DNA of 64,000 bases from Oscillospiraceae bacterium (GTDB lineage Bacteria; Bacillota; Clostridia; Oscillospirales; Ruminococcaceae), in NCBI GenBank assembly GCA_018380115.1, contig JAGZUF010000008.1, forward strand, positions 68,922-132,921, read 5' to 3'. The position numbers and the translations under genes are program-made. Shown piece by piece: positions 8,488-18,297 of the stretch; the stretch's first letter is position 1; each line of letters begins with the position of its first letter. Under the pieces are notes generated by a model. The model saw only the letters and a program-made list of their open reading frames with translations, was not told the origin of the DNA and ran no database searches.

Positions 8488-10826
8488 TGCTGTTTCTCCT
8501 TTTTCCGTTTGTGCCGGAAGAATAGCGCCGCGCCCGCATACACCGCCCACACGCCGCATGCGAAAAGGCTGACGGCCCTGCCCAGCGCAAAGCCGGCCGT
8601 CTGGTAATGGAACTGCACGGTACTTTCGCCCGCCGGGCAAACCACCGCGCACATGCCGCCGCTGACCTTTTCCACCTGTACGGGCTGGCCGTTCACCGTG
8701 GCCGACCAGCCCTCGTCCCACGGCACGCTGAAAAACACCAGCGTGCTGCTTTCAAGCCGGATATCCGCCTCAAAGCCGGAGGCATCCTCTTCAAAACGCG
8801 TCACACCCATGGCGCGGCGCGCAGCGGCGTCCTGCACATACTGCTCATAGGAATTGCCCGCGCGCTCTGCATCCGTCAAATGGCGCAGCAGGCCGCCATA
8901 TTTTTCCGCCTGCTCGTCCGTGAGGGCCACAGCGCGCACCAACACGTTGCCGCGCTTGGATTCCTCTGTTTTTTCCAGTTCTTCCATGGTGACATAGGCG
9001 TCATAGGCAAAGCCCATGGGCAGGGCGTTTTCGTTTTTATAAAACGCGAACGTCTCGTCTGAAAAGGCCCGGGTGTAACCCCACTGGCCGCACTCCTCCT
9101 CAAAGGCGCCTGTTTTGTCCAGCGGCATCATAATATAGCGCACGCCCAAAAGGCCGCGCAGGGCATACAAATCCTGCTCCGGCTTTGAAGATACATCTCG
9201 CTTTACGCCTACCAGCGGGTAGAATTCCATGATGGACGGCGTGACGGTGCTGTTGAAAAACTGCAGGCACGGCTTTTCCATCATCAGGGTGAGGTTGTCC
9301 TGGCATTCGTAGGAATCCACCCGGTAGAAATCGTCCTCCGGCCAGGCGATACCGGGCGCCGCCTCGAACATCTGCCTGCGGTAATCTGCGTCATTCTCCC
9401 ATTGGGGGAATTTACCCATGCCGATGTGGCACACGGAATAGAACACGCTGAACGGCAGAATGGCCGCCAGCAGCGCGGCATAGAATTTCGGCGTGAAGCG
9501 AAGATATTTCACGATGCCGAAAAACAGCAGGATGCCCAGCACCGCAGTGAGCCAGATAAGCCAGAACTGCGCGGGCTCCTGCACCACGCCGAAGCTCCAT
9601 ACGCCGTCCTCCTCCTTGGGCACAAAGGCGAACACCAGATACACCGCCGTGACGGCCGCCACCGGCCGGATGCCGCGCATCAGGTCGATGTCCGCGTCCT
9701 CCAGTGCGTGCATGGTGGCCGCGCACATGATAAGAATAGGCATATAATACCAGCGCGCGTAATAGCTGGAGTTCAGCGCGTAAAAGCTGGAATTCAACAC
9801 CGGCACCAGCGCCATGATAAGGCACGTCCACAAAATGGCCGTATTGGCGCTTTTTTTGCGCGCGCCCATGTAGGCAAACACGCCTGCCGCCCCCACCACG
9901 GGCAGATAGGCCGTCATGCTGGTGTGCTTGATGACACAGTCGGTGAAGATATTGGGCAGGTACGTCGGGTCCGGCGGGAGGAACAGCGAAGTGAGAATGG
10001 CAAAGTACTGCTGCGGCCTTCCGTAAATCAGGAAGCCGAACCCGCTGGACGGGTCTACCGTGCGGGGGTTGCCCAGAAGGAAGCTCACCGCGGGCACCAG
10101 CAGCACGCACCCCATGGCGCAGCCCAGCACCGTCTCGAAGGCAAGGCGGAAAAACAGCCCCATGCGCAGGCGGTATTCACCGCGCGCCACCTTCCACACG
10201 AAATAAATGACAAGGAACACGGCCTGCCCTGCAAAAAAGAAATAGTTGTTCACAAGGTTCACGGCCAAAAGCACCGGCAGCAGGGCCCTGCGGTTTTCCA
10301 GCGCGGCCTCGTCCAGCGCCCACAGTAAAAGCGGGAACAGGGCGATGCAGTCCAGAAAATGGTTGAAAAATGTGTTGTATACCGTAAAGCCGGAAAACGC
10401 ATACAGCACGCTGGCAACCACTGCCGCCTGCCGCGTTTTGGCATAGCGGTGCAGGTATGTGTAGGCCGCAAGGCCGCACACGCCGAATTTCAGCACCAGC
10501 AGCGGCACCATGGCATAGGGCACGGCGCTTTGCGGCAGCAGCGTGCTCAGCCAGAAAAAGGGCGAGCCCAGCAGATAGAAGGAATAGCCGTTGACCGCCG
10601 AGGTGCCGAGGTCTGTGTTCCAGCTCCACTGGCCCTCCGCCGTCTTTACAAAGCCGTTCATATAGGTGTAGAAAGGGATTTGCTGGCTGTTGAAATCGCC
10701 GCAGTACTGGAACAGGCCCTTGTCAATGATGAGGAATGGCGTATACAGAACGGCCGCGGTGATGATGCACACAAGGAATGTGAACAGATACCCTTCCCCG
10801 AATTTTTTTATGGACAGGCTACTCAT
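8463..10826 (-). CDS. YfhO family membrane protein
   Basis: A 787-residue integral membrane protein with about a dozen hydrophobic helices in the first 480 residues, a large extracytoplasmic part (about 490-750) and a final helix before a KRKKEK tail. The N-terminal pattern (YTPFLIIDKGLFQYCGDFN, then NTDLGTSAVNGYSFYLLGSPF) is characteristic of YfhO, a GT-C-like family. In Bacillus and Listeria, YfhO homologues are implicated in glycosylating lipoteichoic acid or other surface polymers. The start is an ATG after AGGAGAAACACGCA. It is co-directional and overlapping with tex, yet the two have no known functional link. Confidence 0.88.
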   Translation of the reverse strand: MSSLSIKKFGEGYLFTFLVCIITAAVLYTPFLIIDKGLFQYCGDFNSQQIPFYTYMNGFVKTAEGQWSWNTDLGTSAVNGYSFYLLGSPFFWLSTLLPQSAVPYAMVPLLVLKFGVCGLAAYTYLHRYAKTRQAAVVASVLYAFSGFTVYNTFFNHFLDCIALFPLLLWALDEAALENRRALLPVLLAVNLVNNYFFFAGQAVFLVIYFVWKVARGEYRLRMGLFFRLAFETVLGCAMGCVLLVPAVSFLLGNPRTVDPSSGFGFLIYGRPQQYFAILTSLFLPPDPTYLPNIFTDCVIKHTSMTAYLPVVGAAGVFAYMGARKKSANTAILWTCLIMALVPVLNSSFYALNSSYYARWYYMPILIMCAATMHALEDADIDLMRGIRPVAAVTAVYLVFAFVPKEEDGVWSFGVVQEPAQFWLIWLTAVLGILLFFGIVKYLRFTPKFYAALLAAILPFSVFYSVCHIGMGKFPQWENDADYRRQMFEAAPGIAWPEDDFYRVDSYECQDNLTLMMEKPCLQFFNSTVTPSIMEFYPLVGVKRDVSSKPEQDLYALRGLLGVRYIMMPLDKTGAFEEECGQWGYTRAFSDETFAFYKNENALPMGFAYDAYVTMEELEKTEESKRGNVLVRAVALTDEQAEKYGGLLRHLTDAERAGNSYEQYVQDAAARRAMGVTRFEEDASGFEADIRLESSTLVFFSVPWDEGWSATVNGQPVQVEKVSGGMCAVVCPAGESTVQFHYQTAGFALGRAVSLFACGVWAVYAGAALFFRHKRKKEKQQWQNILRQ

Positions 10827-10918
10827 TGCGTGTTTCTCCTGTTATACTGAATAGTAGTGCGCGGCCACCCGCGCAGGGCCGGTGCAGCCCGGCATTTTAC
10901 AAGGACGGAGGCGTTCCC

Positions 10919-11509
10919 ATGCAGTTTTACCCGTTCAGCGCCATGCTGGCGCGCATGAAATATATCTCCCGCTGGGGGCTGATGCGCTCTTCCCGCACGG
11001 AATCGCTGTGCGAGCACACGGCAGACACCGCCCTGCTGGCGCACACGCTGGCGCTTATCTCTGTTTCCATCTACGGCACTCAGGTGCGCTGCGAGACCGT
11101 GTGCGTGGCGGCGCTGTACCATGACGCCAGCGAGATTCTCACCGGCGACATGCCCACGCCCGTAAAATATAAAACAGAGCCTCTGCGCCGCGCCTACAAG
11201 GCGCTGGAGCGGGACGCGGCAGCCCAGCTTGCCACCCTTGCGCCGCACCCGGTGCGCCGCGCCCTTGCGGGCTATCTGACAGGCGATGTGCTGACGGAAA
11301 AAGAGCGCCAGCTTTTGAAAGCCGCAGACAGGCTCTCAGCGCTTGTCAAGTGCATGGAGGAGGAAAACAGCGGCAACCACGAATTCGCCGGCGCCAAGGC
11401 CCAGCAGACGGCCGCCCTGCACGCCATGCAGTGCCCGGAGGCGGAATATTTCCTAGAGCATATGCTTCCCTGCTATGCCTGGACGCTGGACGAGCTGAGC
11501 CGCGAGTGA
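10919..11509 (+). CDS. HD-domain 5'-deoxynucleotidase, YfbR-like
   Basis: A 196-residue enzyme very close in length to YfbR. The HD metal site is visible as CEHTADTALLAHTLALI (first His), then AALYHDASEILTGDMPTPVKY with the His-Asp pair and the Glu, and a distal Asp in KAADRLSALVKCMEEE. YfbR-type proteins dephosphorylate deoxynucleoside 5'-monophosphates and so help balance nucleotide pools. The start was placed at ATG 10919, after GACGGAGG; an earlier in-frame codon at 10826 would add 31 unrelated residues. It stands alone between two divergent or convergent genes and is followed by a clear terminator. Confidence 0.88.
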   Translation: MQFYPFSAMLARMKYISRWGLMRSSRTESLCEHTADTALLAHTLALISVSIYGTQVRCETVCVAALYHDASEILTGDMPTPVKYKTEPLRRAYKALERDAAAQLATLAPHPVRRALAGYLTGDVLTEKERQLLKAADRLSALVKCMEEENSGNHEFAGAKAQQTAALHAMQCPEAEYFLEHMLPCYAWTLDELSRE

Positions 11510-11530
11510 CGTAAGGCACAGGCTTTCGGT

Positions 11531-11556
11531 GCCGCCGCTTTGCGCGGCGGCCTTTT
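11531..11556 (+). terminator. Terminator after the HD nucleotidase gene
   Basis: Stem GCCGCCGC/GCGGCGGC with a short loop followed by five T, 22 bases after the stop. Confidence 0.85.
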
Positions 11557-11581
11557 TGCGTGCCGCGCAGCAGCGCCCTGC

Positions 11582-12580
11582 CTAGGCTTCTTCGCGCTGA
11601 TATTCCCACACGCGTGCTATTACGGCGTCCAAATCCTCAAAGCGCTCCATGCCGCAGCACATGCGGCGCAGCGCCGCCGCGCCCCGTAGCCCGTGCAGGT
11701 ACCACGCGGCATGGCTGCGCGCCTCGCGCATGCCGATGTATTCGCCCTTATCCTCGCACAGCTCGCGCACATGGCGGCGCATTACGGCAAGGCGCCGGGC
11801 AAGCGGCGGGGCGGGCGGTATCTCGCTGCCCGCCATTGCTGCGGCTATCTGCCCAAACAGCCAGGGGTTGCCCATGGCGCCACGCCCCACGGCCACGCCG
11901 TCGCAGCCAGTGGCCGCAAGCAGAGCCAGCGCTCCCTGCGCGCTGGCCACATCGCCGTTGGCCCACACGGGAATGCGCACCGCGGCCTTCACCCGCGCTA
12001 TCTCGTCTGCATGGATGCCGGGCTCATACATTTCCTGCCGTGTGCGGCCGTGCACCGTCAGCATGGCAACGCCCGCGTCCTCGCAGCGCTTTGCCACCTC
12101 GGCCCCGGTGAGGATGGCAGCGTCCCAGCCGATGCGCAACTTTACCGTCACAGGCACCTCGCCCGCCACGGCCTGCACCACCGCGCGCGCCACCTGCCCG
12201 GCCAGCGCCGGCGTTTTCAGCAGCGCCGAGCCGGCGCCCGGCCCGGTTATCTTCGGAGCCGGGCAGCCCATATTGATGTCGATAAAATCGAAATGTGCGG
12301 CATCGGGCCTGCGCGCGCGCAGTGCCAGCAGAAGCCCTGCGGCCTCAGCCATCACAGCGGGCTCGTGCCCGAAAAGCTGCACGCCGTACGGCACGCCGCC
12401 ACCGCCGCCCAAAACCAACTTCGGGCTTTTTTTATCGCCCATCGTCAGGGCCTTAGCGCTAATCATCTCGCTCACGGTGCACACCGCGCCGTGCTCAGCC
12501 GAAATGCGCCGCATCGTCTTATCTGTGGCGCCGGCCATGGGCGCAAGCGCGGCACCGCGCCGCAGAGGCATCATCTGCAA
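11582..12580 (-). CDS. dusB: tRNA-dihydrouridine synthase, DusB type
   Basis: A 332-residue FMN-dependent TIM-barrel enzyme that reduces uridines in tRNA D-loops. The flavin and substrate motifs are present: LAPMAGATDKTMRRI at the start, EMISAKAL, then DINMGCPAPKITGPGAGSAL with the catalytic cysteine, KLRIGWD, and VHGRTRQEMYEPG. The glycine-rich VAVGRGAMGNPWLF binds the FMN phosphate. AAGGAG lies eight bases before a TTG (12580), which is the likely start; the tandem ATG codons just after it are rather far from that site. It is divergent from polA. Confidence 0.9.
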   Translation of the reverse strand: MQMMPLRRGAALAPMAGATDKTMRRISAEHGAVCTVSEMISAKALTMGDKKSPKLVLGGGGGVPYGVQLFGHEPAVMAEAAGLLLALRARRPDAAHFDFIDINMGCPAPKITGPGAGSALLKTPALAGQVARAVVQAVAGEVPVTVKLRIGWDAAILTGAEVAKRCEDAGVAMLTVHGRTRQEMYEPGIHADEIARVKAAVRIPVWANGDVASAQGALALLAATGCDGVAVGRGAMGNPWLFGQIAAAMAGSEIPPAPPLARRLAVMRRHVRELCEDKGEYIGMREARSHAAWYLHGLRGAAALRRMCCGMERFEDLDAVIARVWEYQREEA

Positions 12581-12657
12581 ATGTTCGTGCTCCTTTAGAA
12601 AAAGATGGCTGTACAACTCTTCTTAACCTTATTAGTATATCACAAAGCGCGTGTTTA

Positions 12658-12666
12658 TGGTATACT
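12658..12666 (+). promoter_or_regulatory. Extended -10 promoter candidate for polA
   Basis: TGGTATACT fits an extended -10 element (TG, one base, TATACT) 65 bases upstream of the polA start. The -35 region is weak. Confidence 0.4.
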
Positions 12667-12730
12667 GTGCATGGAGAAACTTATCTGTGCCGGCATGCCG
12701 CGCATGAAATATAAAAAGGAGGGCCGCAGT

Positions 12731-15250
12731 TTGAAATTACTTGTACTGGACGGCAACAGCATCGTGAACCGCGCCTTTTACGGCATCAAGATGCTCACCA
12801 CGAAGGACGGCCGCTACACCAATGCCCTTGTGGGCTTTATGAATATCCTTTTGAAGCTGGAGGCAGAAGTGAAGCCGGACGAGGTGGCCGTCGCCTTCGA
12901 CCTGAAGGCCCCCACCTTCCGCCACAAAATGTACGACGGCTACAAGGCCCAGCGCAAGGGCATGCCGCAGGAGCTGGCCGGCCAGCTTCCCGTTTTGAAG
13001 CAGCTTCTGGCGGGCCTTGGCTACCGCATGGTGACGTGCGAGGGCTTTGAGGCAGACGATATTCTGGGCACGCTTTCCGCCGCATGCGAAGCGCGCGGCG
13101 ACGAGTGCGTCATCGCCACAGGCGACCGCGACAGCCTGCAGCTTGTGGGCCCGCACACCAGGGTGCTGCTGGCCGGCACCTCTTTGGGCAAAAGCGTCAC
13201 CGTAGAGATGGACGAGGCCGCCGTGCAGGAAAAATACGGCGTCACGCCGCGCGAGCTCATCGACGTGAAAAGCCTGATGGGCGACGCCTCCGACAACATC
13301 CCCGGCGTGGCGGGCGTGGGGGAAAAGACGGCCCTGGCTCTGATAGGCCGGTTCAAAAGCCTGGAGGGCGTGTACGAGCACCTGAACGACGCGAGCATCC
13401 GCCAGAGCGTGCGCGAAAAGCTTGTGCGCGGGAAGGAGCAGGCGCAGCTAAGCCGTTCCCTCGCCGAAATATGCCGCAGCGCCCCTGTGCCCACACAGCG
13501 CGGCGCCTATGAAAAGGATGCGCCGGACGCAGCCGCCGTCATAGATCTTCTGAACAGCCTCGAGATGTTCACTACGCTGGAAAAGCTGATGCTGGACGCC
13601 CCCGCTGTACCCCGGCAGCCCCTGCCCATTTCAGAGCCTGCCCCCCTGCCTGCGGAACTTGGCACCGCCAAGGTAGACGTGTGCATGGCTGGCGATTTAA
13701 TTCTTATTGTTGACAAAAACAATGTTTATACTTCTAGTATAAATTCTGCAGAATTTATGGCGCTTTTGTGCGATGAGGCCTGTGAAAAGCGCTGCTTTGA
13801 CGCAAAGCCTTTGCTGCGCGCCGCGCTGGAGGCCGGGCACGAGGCCAAAGCCGTCACATTTGACGCAAAGCTTGCCGCCTACCTGCTGAACCCGGCGGCA
13901 AGCGGCTATGATGTGCCGCATCTGGCGGCGCAGTACGGCGTGCAGCCCGCTTTCAGCTGCGAATACGCCGAGGCAGGGGTGCTGGCCGGGTTATTTGACA
14001 GGCTGGCGCAGGCCTGTGAAGAGGAAGGGCTTCAGAGCCTTTTGCACGACATCGAACTGCCGCTGGCCGGGGTGCTGGCGGATATGGAATACCGCGGCAT
14101 TCTGGTGGACAGGGCCGGCATCGAGGCCTTCGGCAAAGAGCTGAGCGCCGCGCTGGACGCAGAGCTGGCCGCCATATATGGCGCCGTAGGCTACGAGTTC
14201 AACGTGAACAGTCCAAAACAGCTTGGGAAGGCCCTGTTTGAGGACCTTGGCCTGCCCACGCGCAAAAAGACAAAAAGCGGTTATTCTACCAACGCCGAAA
14301 CGCTGGAGAGCCTGCGGGAGTACAGCCCTGTCATCGACCATATCCTGCTGTACCGCACTTATCAGAAACTGAACTCCACCTATGTGGAGGGGCTTTTGAA
14401 GGTAATAGGCCCGGACGGACGCATTCATTCCACCTTCAACCAGACAGAGACGCGCACAGGCCGCATCTCGTCCAACGAGCCCAATTTGCAGAACATTCCT
14501 GTGCGCACTGAGCTGGGCAGCCGGTTCCGCAAGTATTTCATAGCCCCGCGGGGCAGCGTGCTGCTGGATGCAGATTACAGCCAGATAGAGCTGCGCGTGC
14601 TGGCCCACCTCTCCGGCGATAAAGCGCTGCAGCAGGCCTTTCTGCACGGGGCGGACATCCACCGCGCCACCGCCGCCAAAATGTACGGCGTGCCGGACGA
14701 AATGGTGACAGAGCAGATGCGCACCTCTGCCAAGGCCGTGAATTTTGGCATCATGTACGGCAAGGGCGCCTTCAGCCTCAGCAAAGACCTGGGCATTTCC
14801 GTAAAAGAGGCGCAGGAGTTCATCGACGCCTATCTGGGCGCTTACCCCAGCGTGAAAGACTTTATGGAAAAGACCATTGCCGACGGGCGCGCAAACGGCT
14901 ATGTCTCCACCCTGTATGGGCGCCGCAGGCCGCTGCCAGAATTGAACGCCACCAATTTCAACATCCGCTCGCAAGGCGAGCGGATGGCCATGAACACGCC
15001 CATTCAGGGCACAGCGGCGGACGTCATCAAGCTTGCCATGGTGCGCGTGTACCGCCGCCTTGCGGCGGAGGGGCTGCGCGCAAAGCTGGTTTTGCAGGTG
15101 CACGACGAGCTGATTGTGGAATGCCCCGCCGAAGAACGGGAAAGGGCTGCGGCCATTTTGGGCGAAGAGATGCGCGGCGCGGCCAGCTTTGCCGTGCCGC
15201 TTTCGGCCGACGTGAACTGCGGGCAGACCTGGTATGAGGCAAAGGGCTGA
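12731..15250 (+). CDS. polA: DNA polymerase I
   Basis: An 839-residue enzyme for Okazaki-fragment processing and repair. The N-terminal 5'-3' exonuclease is intact (LVLDGNSIVNRAFYGI; VAFDLKAPTFRHKMYDGYK; GFEADDILGTL; the helix-hairpin-helix DNIPGVAGVGEKTA). The central 3'-5' exonuclease region (about 310-450) lacks the DxE and other metal ligands, as in Bacillus PolA, so proofreading is probably absent. The polymerase has motif A (LLDADYSQIELRVLAHLSGD), motif B (RTSAKAVNFGIMYGKG, with Phe at the ddNTP-discriminating position) and motif C (LVLQVHDELIVE). The start is TTG 12731, eight bases after AAAAGGAGG; longer in-frame versions are unnecessary. Confidence 0.96.
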   Translation: MKLLVLDGNSIVNRAFYGIKMLTTKDGRYTNALVGFMNILLKLEAEVKPDEVAVAFDLKAPTFRHKMYDGYKAQRKGMPQELAGQLPVLKQLLAGLGYRMVTCEGFEADDILGTLSAACEARGDECVIATGDRDSLQLVGPHTRVLLAGTSLGKSVTVEMDEAAVQEKYGVTPRELIDVKSLMGDASDNIPGVAGVGEKTALALIGRFKSLEGVYEHLNDASIRQSVREKLVRGKEQAQLSRSLAEICRSAPVPTQRGAYEKDAPDAAAVIDLLNSLEMFTTLEKLMLDAPAVPRQPLPISEPAPLPAELGTAKVDVCMAGDLILIVDKNNVYTSSINSAEFMALLCDEACEKRCFDAKPLLRAALEAGHEAKAVTFDAKLAAYLLNPAASGYDVPHLAAQYGVQPAFSCEYAEAGVLAGLFDRLAQACEEEGLQSLLHDIELPLAGVLADMEYRGILVDRAGIEAFGKELSAALDAELAAIYGAVGYEFNVNSPKQLGKALFEDLGLPTRKKTKSGYSTNAETLESLREYSPVIDHILLYRTYQKLNSTYVEGLLKVIGPDGRIHSTFNQTETRTGRISSNEPNLQNIPVRTELGSRFRKYFIAPRGSVLLDADYSQIELRVLAHLSGDKALQQAFLHGADIHRATAAKMYGVPDEMVTEQMRTSAKAVNFGIMYGKGAFSLSKDLGISVKEAQEFIDAYLGAYPSVKDFMEKTIADGRANGYVSTLYGRRRPLPELNATNFNIRSQGERMAMNTPIQGTAADVIKLAMVRVYRRLAAEGLRAKLVLQVHDELIVECPAEERERAAAILGEEMRGAASFAVPLSADVNCGQTWYEAKG

Positions 15251-15251
15251 G

Positions 15252-15695
15252 ATGGGGCAGGTATTTTCCGTGCGCCGCATGTGCCCGGGCGACATTCCCG
15301 CCGCCGCGGCCATCGAAGCCGCAGTGCCCGATGGGTGGAGCGCACGCGCCATTTCCGAATATGCCGCCATGGACGCTTCGCGCTGCTTTGTGGCCGCCAG
15401 CGGGCAGGGTGTGTGCGGTTTTGCCGCCTTCACCTGCGCCGCAGGCGAGGCCAATCTGGACGCGCTGAGCGTTGCGGCGCACACACGCCGCTGCGGCGTG
15501 GCCCGCGCCCTGCTGGACGCCGCCTTCCGCGACCTGCGCGAAGAAGGCGCGGCGTGCATATTTTTGGAGGTGCGCACGCAGAATGCGCCAGCGCGCGCCT
15601 TGTACACTTCGCTTGGGTTTACACAAACCGGCGTCAGAAAAGGTTTTTACAAAAACCCGGCGGACGATGCGGTTTTAATGAAAAAGCCGCTTTGA
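15252..15695 (+). CDS. rimI: GNAT acetyltransferase, RimI-like
   Basis: A 147-residue GNAT fold protein. The acetyl-CoA loop region is LDALSVAAHTRRCGVARALLDAAF, followed by FLEVRTQNAPARALYTSLGF, a sequence typical of RimI, which acetylates the N-terminal alanine of ribosomal protein S18. The ATG is one base after the polA stop, so it is probably translated by coupling; an alternative ATG at 15234 overlaps polA. In many Firmicutes rimI sits with tsaB and tsaD. Here tsaD is 1.5 kb downstream with two other genes between, and tsaB/tsaE are not in the window. Confidence 0.8.
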   Translation: MGQVFSVRRMCPGDIPAAAAIEAAVPDGWSARAISEYAAMDASRCFVAASGQGVCGFAAFTCAAGEANLDALSVAAHTRRCGVARALLDAAFRDLREEGAACIFLEVRTQNAPARALYTSLGFTQTGVRKGFYKNPADDAVLMKKPL

Positions 15696-15725
15696 CACCA
15701 TGTTTTTCACAAGAGGGGCCCTGTG

Positions 15726-16190
15726 ATGCAATTTGTATTAAAATGGATAGGCATTATTTTTTCCATTCTGGGCGCTATTTTCACAGCGCTGGGCGTATGC
15801 CTGGCGGTTTTCACCGGCCTTCTTCCTCTGGCTATGTTCGCCGCGTTCGGCATATTCTTCCTTCTTGCGGGGCTTGCCATGCTTTGGTGGCGCGCGCGCA
15901 TGAAGGCAAGGCGCCTGCGCCTGCTGGAGGAGGGCCGGCGCATTGACGCTGATATTATTTCAGTGGATTGGGACACCCGCGTCCGTGTGAATGGGCGCTG
16001 CCCGCTGGTCATCCGCTGCCAGGCCGTGAACCCTGCGGATGGGCGCGTATATGTGTTCCAGAGCGAGGCGTTCTGGTTTGACCCGTCGCCTTTCTTAGAG
16101 GGGCTTTCCACCCTGCCGGTGTATGTGGACGGCGACGATTACCGCAGCTATGCCGTGGATACCGCAGGCATCGTGCCGCAGCAGGGGTGA
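15726..16190 (+). CDS. Small membrane protein, DUF3592-like
   Basis: A 154-residue protein with two hydrophobic helices (about residues 5-28 and 33-52), a short basic linker, then about 95 residues of soluble beta-rich sequence (IDADIISVDWDTRVRVNG, then VFQSEAFWFDP). This layout resembles DUF3592 proteins, in which a membrane hairpin precedes an extracytoplasmic or cytoplasmic sheet domain. Function is not known. AGAGGGG precedes the ATG at a slightly long distance. It follows rimI by 30 bases and may share its transcript. Confidence 0.7.
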   Translation: MQFVLKWIGIIFSILGAIFTALGVCLAVFTGLLPLAMFAAFGIFFLLAGLAMLWWRARMKARRLRLLEEGRRIDADIISVDWDTRVRVNGRCPLVIRCQAVNPADGRVYVFQSEAFWFDPSPFLEGLSTLPVYVDGDDYRSYAVDTAGIVPQQG

Positions 16191-16306
16191 GCTGCGCGTT
16201 TGCCGCGTGCCCGGCGCATTCTCCCCTCGGCGCCGCGCCGCCGCATTGCGCGCATGATTTTGCGCCCTGATAATGGCCTCGCCCCCGGCTGGAAAGGAGC
16301 TTTGCC

Positions 16307-17080
16307 ATGGCGGATTGGAACCCGCTGCTTTACTTAAAATTTTCCGGCGAGCGCACGCGCCCTGCCGAAGACCTTGCGGGCAGCCTCCCCTTGCGTGCGC
16401 CTGCCCGCGTGCTGGATATCGGCTGCGGGCCCGGCAATTCCACCGCCGTGCTGAGCAGGCGCTTCCCGGCTGCAGAGCTTCTGGGGGTGGACGCAAGCCC
16501 CGCCATGGTGCGGCAGGCACAGGCGGCCTTTCCTCAGTGGCAGTTCCGCGTCTGCACCCTGCCCGAAGGGCTCAGGGCGCTGGACGGCGGCTGGGACGTT
16601 GTGTTCTCAAACGCATGCCTGCAATGGGTGCCCGGGCACCGGCAGCTCATCCCCGCTTTGTTCGGCCTGCCCTCTCAGGGCGGCGTGCTTGCCGTGCAGG
16701 TGCCCCGGCAGGACAGGCAGCCCGTGCACAGGCTGCTCAAGCAGCTTGCGCTTTCACCGCGCTGGCGCGGAAAAATACGCCGCCCGCGCGCCTTTTACAA
16801 CCTTGCGCCGAAGGAATATTTCATCCTTCTCGGCGGCCTGACGCCGGAATTCCGCATGTGGGAGACCACCTACTACCAAACCATGGAGAGCCATGCCGCC
16901 ATGCTGGATTGGTACCGCAGCACAGGGCTGCGGCCCTATCTGGCTCAGCTTTGCCCCACAGACGCGCGGCTGTTCGAGGCCGATGTGCTGGCCGGCCTGC
17001 GGCGGCTGTACCCGTCCGGCGCGGGCGGGCAGATACTGTTCCCCTTTCCGCGGCTGTTCTTCACAGCCGTGAAGCACTGA
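16307..17080 (+). CDS. SAM-dependent methyltransferase, trans-aconitate methyltransferase-like
   Basis: A 257-residue class I methyltransferase. Motif I is VLDIGCGPGNSTAVLSRRFP (residues about 35-54), followed by LLGVDASPAMVRQA, and then NACLQWVPGHRQL, a wording found in Tam proteins. Tam methylates trans-aconitate, an inhibitor of aconitase, in other bacteria. The C-terminal half, with FYNLAPKEYFILLGGL and FRMWETTYYQTM, also agrees with the Tam family. GGAAAGGAG lies eight bases upstream of the ATG. Whether this species makes trans-aconitate is unknown, so the substrate is uncertain. Confidence 0.8.
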   Translation: MADWNPLLYLKFSGERTRPAEDLAGSLPLRAPARVLDIGCGPGNSTAVLSRRFPAAELLGVDASPAMVRQAQAAFPQWQFRVCTLPEGLRALDGGWDVVFSNACLQWVPGHRQLIPALFGLPSQGGVLAVQVPRQDRQPVHRLLKQLALSPRWRGKIRRPRAFYNLAPKEYFILLGGLTPEFRMWETTYYQTMESHAAMLDWYRSTGLRPYLAQLCPTDARLFEADVLAGLRRLYPSGAGGQILFPFPRLFFTAVKH

Positions 17081-17203
17081 GCGCCGCGGGGAAGGGCGCG
17101 GGCACACGCCTGATAACCGGCAGCATGCCGGCCCCGGCCTGCTGTGGGGCACGCCCGGCATGGGATGGCGCAGGCACGCACACGACAACCGGAGGAAAAT
17201 GCC

Positions 17204-18229
17204 ATGAATATACTTGGAATCGAGACAAGCTGTGACGACACCTGCGCCGCCGTGGTGCAGGACGGGCGCAGGGTGCTTTCGAACTGTACGGCCACCAGCG
17301 CCGCCGAGCAGAACCTGTATGGCGGCGTGGTGCCCGAAATCGCTTCGCGCCGCCATATTGAGCACATCTCTCAGGTGGCGCAGCAGGCGCTTGCGCAGGC
17401 GGGCCTTTCCGCACAGCAGCTGGACGCCGTTGCCGTCACCTTTGCGCCCGGGCTTATCGGCGCGGTGCTTGTGGGCGTGAATTTTGCCAAGAGCCTTGCC
17501 TTTGCGGCAGGAAAGCCCCTGGTGCCGGTGCACCATCTGCGCGGGCACATTGCGGCGCTGTACCTCACGCACCCGCAGCTTGAACCGCCGTTTCTGTGCC
17601 TGGTGGCATCGGGCGGGCACAGCCATATCGTGCAGGTGGAAAGCTACACGCGCTTTCGCGTGCTGGGCCGCACGGTAGATGACGCCGCAGGCGAGGCCTT
17701 CGACAAGGTGGCCCGCACGCTGGGCCTCGGCTACCCCGGCGGCCCGGCCGTGGCAAAGGCCGCGCAGGGCGGAAGCGAAAAGGCCTACCCCCTGCCCACG
17801 CCCCATGTGGAGGGCGCGTACAACGTCAGCTTTTCCGGCCTGAAAACCGCGGTGCTGAACGCGGTGAACCGCGCCCGCCAGGCGGGCGAAGAGGTGGACG
17901 TGCCCGGTATGGCCGCCAGCTTTCAGTGGCGCATCACAGAGATACTGGCCGAAAAGCTGCTGGCCGCAGCGCGCGACACGGGCGCCGCACGCATCTGCAT
18001 CGCGGGCGGCGTGGGCGCAAACGAGGCTCTGCGCCGGAAGGTGCAGCAGGGCGCCGCCGCACTGGGGGCCAGAGTGTTTCTGCCCGAGCTCTCTCTGTGC
18101 GGCGACAACGCGGCCATGGTGGCCGCACAGGGCTATTACGAATTTCTGGCCGGGCACACCGCGCAAAGCAATTTGAACGGCCTGCCCACGCTGGGCATCG
18201 ACGATGAAAGCCTGGACGGCCCGCGCTGA
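17204..18229 (+). CDS. tsaD: tRNA N6-adenosine threonylcarbamoyltransferase
   Basis: A 341-residue member of the Kae1/TsaD family, which transfers the threonylcarbamoyl group to A37 of ANN-decoding tRNAs together with TsaB and TsaE. Hallmarks are MNILGIETSCDDTCAAVV (ASKHA phosphate loop), the metal-binding HHLRGHIAALYL, VASGGHSHIVQVE, DDAAGEAFDKVARTLGLGYPGG, and GGVGANEALRRK near the end. Length is normal. GGAGG is located seven or so bases before the ATG. It is flanked by unrelated co-directional genes. Confidence 0.96.
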   Translation: MNILGIETSCDDTCAAVVQDGRRVLSNCTATSAAEQNLYGGVVPEIASRRHIEHISQVAQQALAQAGLSAQQLDAVAVTFAPGLIGAVLVGVNFAKSLAFAAGKPLVPVHHLRGHIAALYLTHPQLEPPFLCLVASGGHSHIVQVESYTRFRVLGRTVDDAAGEAFDKVARTLGLGYPGGPAVAKAAQGGSEKAYPLPTPHVEGAYNVSFSGLKTAVLNAVNRARQAGEEVDVPGMAASFQWRITEILAEKLLAAARDTGAARICIAGGVGANEALRRKVQQGAAALGARVFLPELSLCGDNAAMVAAQGYYEFLAGHTAQSNLNGLPTLGIDDESLDGPR

Positions 18230-18297
18230 GCGCAGCGGCCGTTTCAGGCGCGCCCTTTTCCGGGGCCGCGCTTAACCAAAGAAAGGAGCACACCGCC